Source of the DNA: a bacterium
Lineage (GTDB): Bacteria > Patescibacteriota > Minisyncoccia > Minisyncoccales > JAGGSE01
Assembly: GCA_021159225.1 (NCBI GenBank)
Contig: JAGGSE010000100.1
Span: forward strand, 1 to 13,768
Reading direction: 5' to 3'
DNA length: 13,768 nt
Both the position numbers and the translations under genes were made by a program. Positions within the stretch are counted from its first letter, which is position 1. The number at the start of each line of letters is the position of its first letter. Below the pieces are notes generated by a model. It worked only from the letters and a program-made list of their open reading frames with translations, was not told the origin of the DNA and did no database searches. Of this stretch, positions 12,459-13,768 are shown in pieces.

Positions 12459-12486
12459 AGGCCTCCATCAAAATCTCTTATACACC

Positions 12487-12514
12487 ATTATACCAAAATA
12501 ATCTTATTTATCAA
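12487..12514 (-). promoter_or_regulatory. Sigma-70 promoter of the zinc ribbon/membrane protein/ATPase operon
   Basis: On the minus strand, TTGATA (12514-12509, 5 of 6 matches) and a perfect TATAAT (12492-12487) are separated by 16 bp. The start site is expected near 12480, giving a leader of about 20 nt that includes the GGAGG before the ATG at 12458. Confidence 0.75.
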
Positions 12515-12668
12515 AATAAACTAAAACAGAAAACCACTTCGGTTGTCTACCTAAATTGTCTAATACGATTTAGCAGCCTACTTATGGACCAGGATACATA
12601 GATACTAAAAATATAATAAACGAATTAAAAAATAATGGATAGGTCGCATTTTACTTCTAATGTTTTTT

Positions 12669-12677
12669 TGATATACT
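12669..12677 (+). promoter_or_regulatory. Candidate extended -10 promoter for the 12758 gene
   Basis: TG-A-TATACT forms an extended -10 element with 5 of 6 matches in the hexamer. The -35 region is weak (TTTTAC at 12649-12654). The predicted start near 12684 gives a leader of about 74 nt containing the palindrome. Confidence 0.4.
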
Positions 12678-12729
12678 AATAGAATAACCAGTTCAGTTTA
12701 CATTGGACCAACATCGTCGGGAAAGAATA

Positions 12730-12750
12730 GTACACGGTCTGACCGTGCAC
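12730..12750 (+). promoter_or_regulatory. 21-bp near-perfect palindrome just before the 12758 start codon
   Basis: GTACACGGTC (12730-12739) and GACCGTGCAC (12741-12750) are inverted around a single central T. Only one base pair mismatches (A12732 with C12748). The palindrome ends 7 nt before the ATG, where an SD would be expected. As DNA it looks like an operator; as RNA it would form a hairpin against the start codon. No T-run follows, so it is not a terminator. Confidence 0.7.
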
Positions 12751-12757
12751 AAAATCT

Positions 12758-13603
12758 ATGAGAGAAAGAATTGAGAGTCTAAAAAGATTTCAGAAAGAGA
12801 AAGAAGAAGGAGAAAATAGATTATTAGAAAATTTATTAAGGAAGCAGGCTGACAATTTCAGAGAATCGGGAGTGCCGGTAAATGAGAGATTAAGGATTGA
12901 CATGGAGGAATTTAAAGATATCCTTCCTGAGGAGACAGTAGATAGACATACAGAAAGATTAAAAGAGGTAAAGATAAATCAATACAGAGGAAGGTTATCA
13001 TTAGAGAAAATAGAAGAAAAAGAAGAAGTGAGAGGAGGAGAAAAAGGGGAAATTTTTGTTACTCTTTTGCTTCAAAAGTTTTTAGGAGATAAATTTTTGG
13101 TCTTAAGAACCTCCCCTTTTGATGATAGAAAGAGTAAAGTGGATCTTTTAGTAGTAAATAAAGAAAGGGGAGAGATAGACTTCGCCATTGATGTTTCTGT
13201 AGATGATTCCTTTTCACCTTCAGTTGGTGAAAAGCAGAAGAGACTTTTTGATAGAAATACCCATAAGGGCACCTCACTAACATATGGAATAAGATTTGAA
13301 GGTGGAAAACCTCAACCTTACCCTCACATTGAATATCTCCCCGCTTTCTTGCTTAATCTTCCACTAGAAATTTTAGAAAGCGGAATAAATTCAATCACTT
13401 CTCTAAAAGAAAAAACTCCACGGGAGAAAAAAATTTTTAATTTTCTCAAAGAACAAATAGAAAAGCAAATTGATTCTATAAAAGAGAAAAGTTGGAGAGA
13501 AAAAAGGGCCCCTCATCCAAATTTACGGAAGAAGTTAGAGGAGGTAGAAAAATTGGTCAAGTTTGAGTTATCTTTAAATTCAGAATTTTCGAAAGAAATA
13601 TAA
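12758..13603 (+). CDS. Uncharacterised PD-(D/E)xK nuclease-like protein
   Basis: A 281-residue soluble protein of no firmly known function. The N-terminal 95 residues are charged and helical. The middle reads GEKGEIFVTLLLQKFLGDKF (residues 95-114), VLRTSPFDDRKSKVDLLVVN (115-134), then GEIDFAIDVSVD (138-149). This helix-strand-D-strand-D order, with E98, D129 and D145, matches the layout of a PD-(D/E)xK nuclease core, but the lysine expected two residues after D145 is S147. Related small-genome proteins, as I recall them, have a similar 'RtS.fDD...gVD.l.v' block. A segment HKGTSLTYGI (169-178) and a conserved-looking IEYLPAFLLNLP follow, then a long charged helical tail. It has no SD. It stands alone on the plus strand with its own palindrome. 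It could be a DNA repair or defence nuclease, or a catalytically dead relative. Confidence 0.7.
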   Translation: MRERIESLKRFQKEKEEGENRLLENLLRKQADNFRESGVPVNERLRIDMEEFKDILPEETVDRHTERLKEVKINQYRGRLSLEKIEEKEEVRGGEKGEIFVTLLLQKFLGDKFLVLRTSPFDDRKSKVDLLVVNKERGEIDFAIDVSVDDSFSPSVGEKQKRLFDRNTHKGTSLTYGIRFEGGKPQPYPHIEYLPAFLLNLPLEILESGINSITSLKEKTPREKKIFNFLKEQIEKQIDSIKEKSWREKRAPHPNLRKKLEEVEKLVKFELSLNSEFSKEI

Positions 13604-13632
13604 TAAAAGTGATGGCTAATTTAAGGAATAAA

Positions 13633-13675
13633 AACTCAATATCTATTCCTAAAAATGCTTAGGAAAAACTGAGTT
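13633..13675 (+). terminator. Nested hairpin after the 12758 gene
   Basis: AACTCA (13633-13638) pairs with TGAGTT (13670-13675), enclosing a perfect inner stem TTCCTAA (13646-13652) / TTAGGAA (13659-13665) with loop AAATGC. CTTTT follows on the plus strand. It lies 30 nt after the stop and is a weak candidate terminator. It overlaps the degraded minus-strand coding remnant. Confidence 0.4.
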
Positions 13676-13768
13676 CTTTTAACTGCCTCCCTAATAAGCC
13701 TGCCTTTCTCTTTTTTGATTTTGTTTTTAAATATTCTTTCCTTATTTTCTTAAGATATTGGCTTGAAT
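13636..13768 (-). pseudogene. Partial, frameshifted protein remnant, possibly a transposase N-terminal region
   Basis: Reading leftward from the window edge, one frame gives SSQYLKKIRKEYLKTKSKK (13766-13710) and then continues as an unrelated-looking tail to a TAA at 13659-13661. A second frame continues the apparent protein as KEKGRLIREAVKRT before ending at a TGA at 13636-13638. The two parts join if one A is restored in the A6 tract at 13711-13716. The composite resembles the 'YLK.iRk.Y..a.kkeKg.il.e..r.T' region near the start of some insertion-sequence transposases common in small-genome bacteria. The expected 'nRkY.IR' continuation is missing, so it is both frameshifted and truncated. 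The start lies outside the window. The family assignment is tentative. Confidence 0.35.

Larger units (their letters stand above)
12515..12757. other. Divergent intergenic region
   Basis: This non-coding stretch separates the minus-strand ATPase operon from the plus-strand 12758 gene. It holds the palindrome at 12730-12750, an extended -10 at 12669-12677, and a possible imperfect stem in which GGTTG (12541-12545) pairs with CAGCC (12574-12578), enclosing CTAAAT/ATTTAG (12551-12556, 12568-12573). TGGACCA occurs twice (near 12585 and 12704). No tRNA, credible small gene or known RNA family was recognised. Confidence 0.5.

Noticed and set aside
12541..12578. Structured RNA or tRNA-like element in the divergent intergenic region
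   Set aside because: The pairing is imperfect with a large bulge. No cloverleaf, CCA end or known riboswitch consensus could be matched.
1..13768. Alternative genetic code with UGA read as an amino acid
   Set aside because: TGA serves as the terminal stop of hpf and ppsA at the expected protein ends, and long genes contain no internal TGA.

Overview
This AT-rich window reads as chromosomal sequence of a Candidate Phyla Radiation (Patescibacteria) bacterium, most likely Parcubacteria-like. The inference rests on four things: a Clp-family AAA+ protein with an N-terminal membrane anchor, lineage-type small proteins (a zinc-ribbon protein, a DUF6922-like protein, a PD-(D/E)xK-like protein), tight gene packing, and few Shine-Dalgarno sites. 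TGA is used as a normal stop (ppsA, hpf), so the recoded-UGA lineages are excluded. No rRNA or tRNA gene was recognised.

Layout. (1) 1-1734, plus strand, is a small accessory island. It holds a repeat cluster, a type II toxin-antitoxin pair driven by a perfect consensus promoter that probably yields a leaderless mRNA, and an AbiEii-type nucleotidyltransferase toxin followed by a DUF6922-like partner. (2) 1721-2292, minus strand, carries a short hibernation-promoting factor preceded by a tiny 23-residue lysine-rich peptide gene, with hairpins around both. (3) 2303-8899, minus strand, is a metabolic operon read from a consensus promoter at 8981-9010: acs, ppa, ppsA, a GT2 glycosyltransferase, then murB after an 88-bp gap with a strong hairpin. 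Acs releases AMP and PPi, Ppa hydrolyses the PPi, and PpsA interconverts pyruvate/ATP and PEP/AMP/Pi, so the first three enzymes share one nucleotide and phosphate economy. The last two genes are envelope or polysaccharide genes. (4) 9046-12458, minus strand, is a three-gene operon with its own promoter (12487-12514): a zinc-ribbon protein, a small membrane protein and the membrane-anchored double-AAA+ protein. (5) 12459-13768 is a divergent intergenic region, a plus-strand PD-(D/E)xK-like protein gene with a near-perfect palindrome just before its ATG, and a decayed, frameshifted fragment of what is probably a transposase at the right edge.

The best candidate for a poorly described system is the zinc ribbon / membrane protein / Clp-like ATPase operon. 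In the ATPase, the first AAA+ module has lost the Walker A lysine, the Walker B glutamate, the arginine finger and the aromatic pore loop. The second module keeps its ATPase residues but lacks the GYVG pore loop and any visible ClpP-docking loop. This suggests a membrane-bound remodelling machine that does not work as a standard Clp unfoldase. Secondary points of interest are the leaderless antitoxin, the lysine-rich microprotein before hpf, and the repeated placement of hairpins where a ribosome binding site would normally lie (murB, hpf, the 12758 gene).
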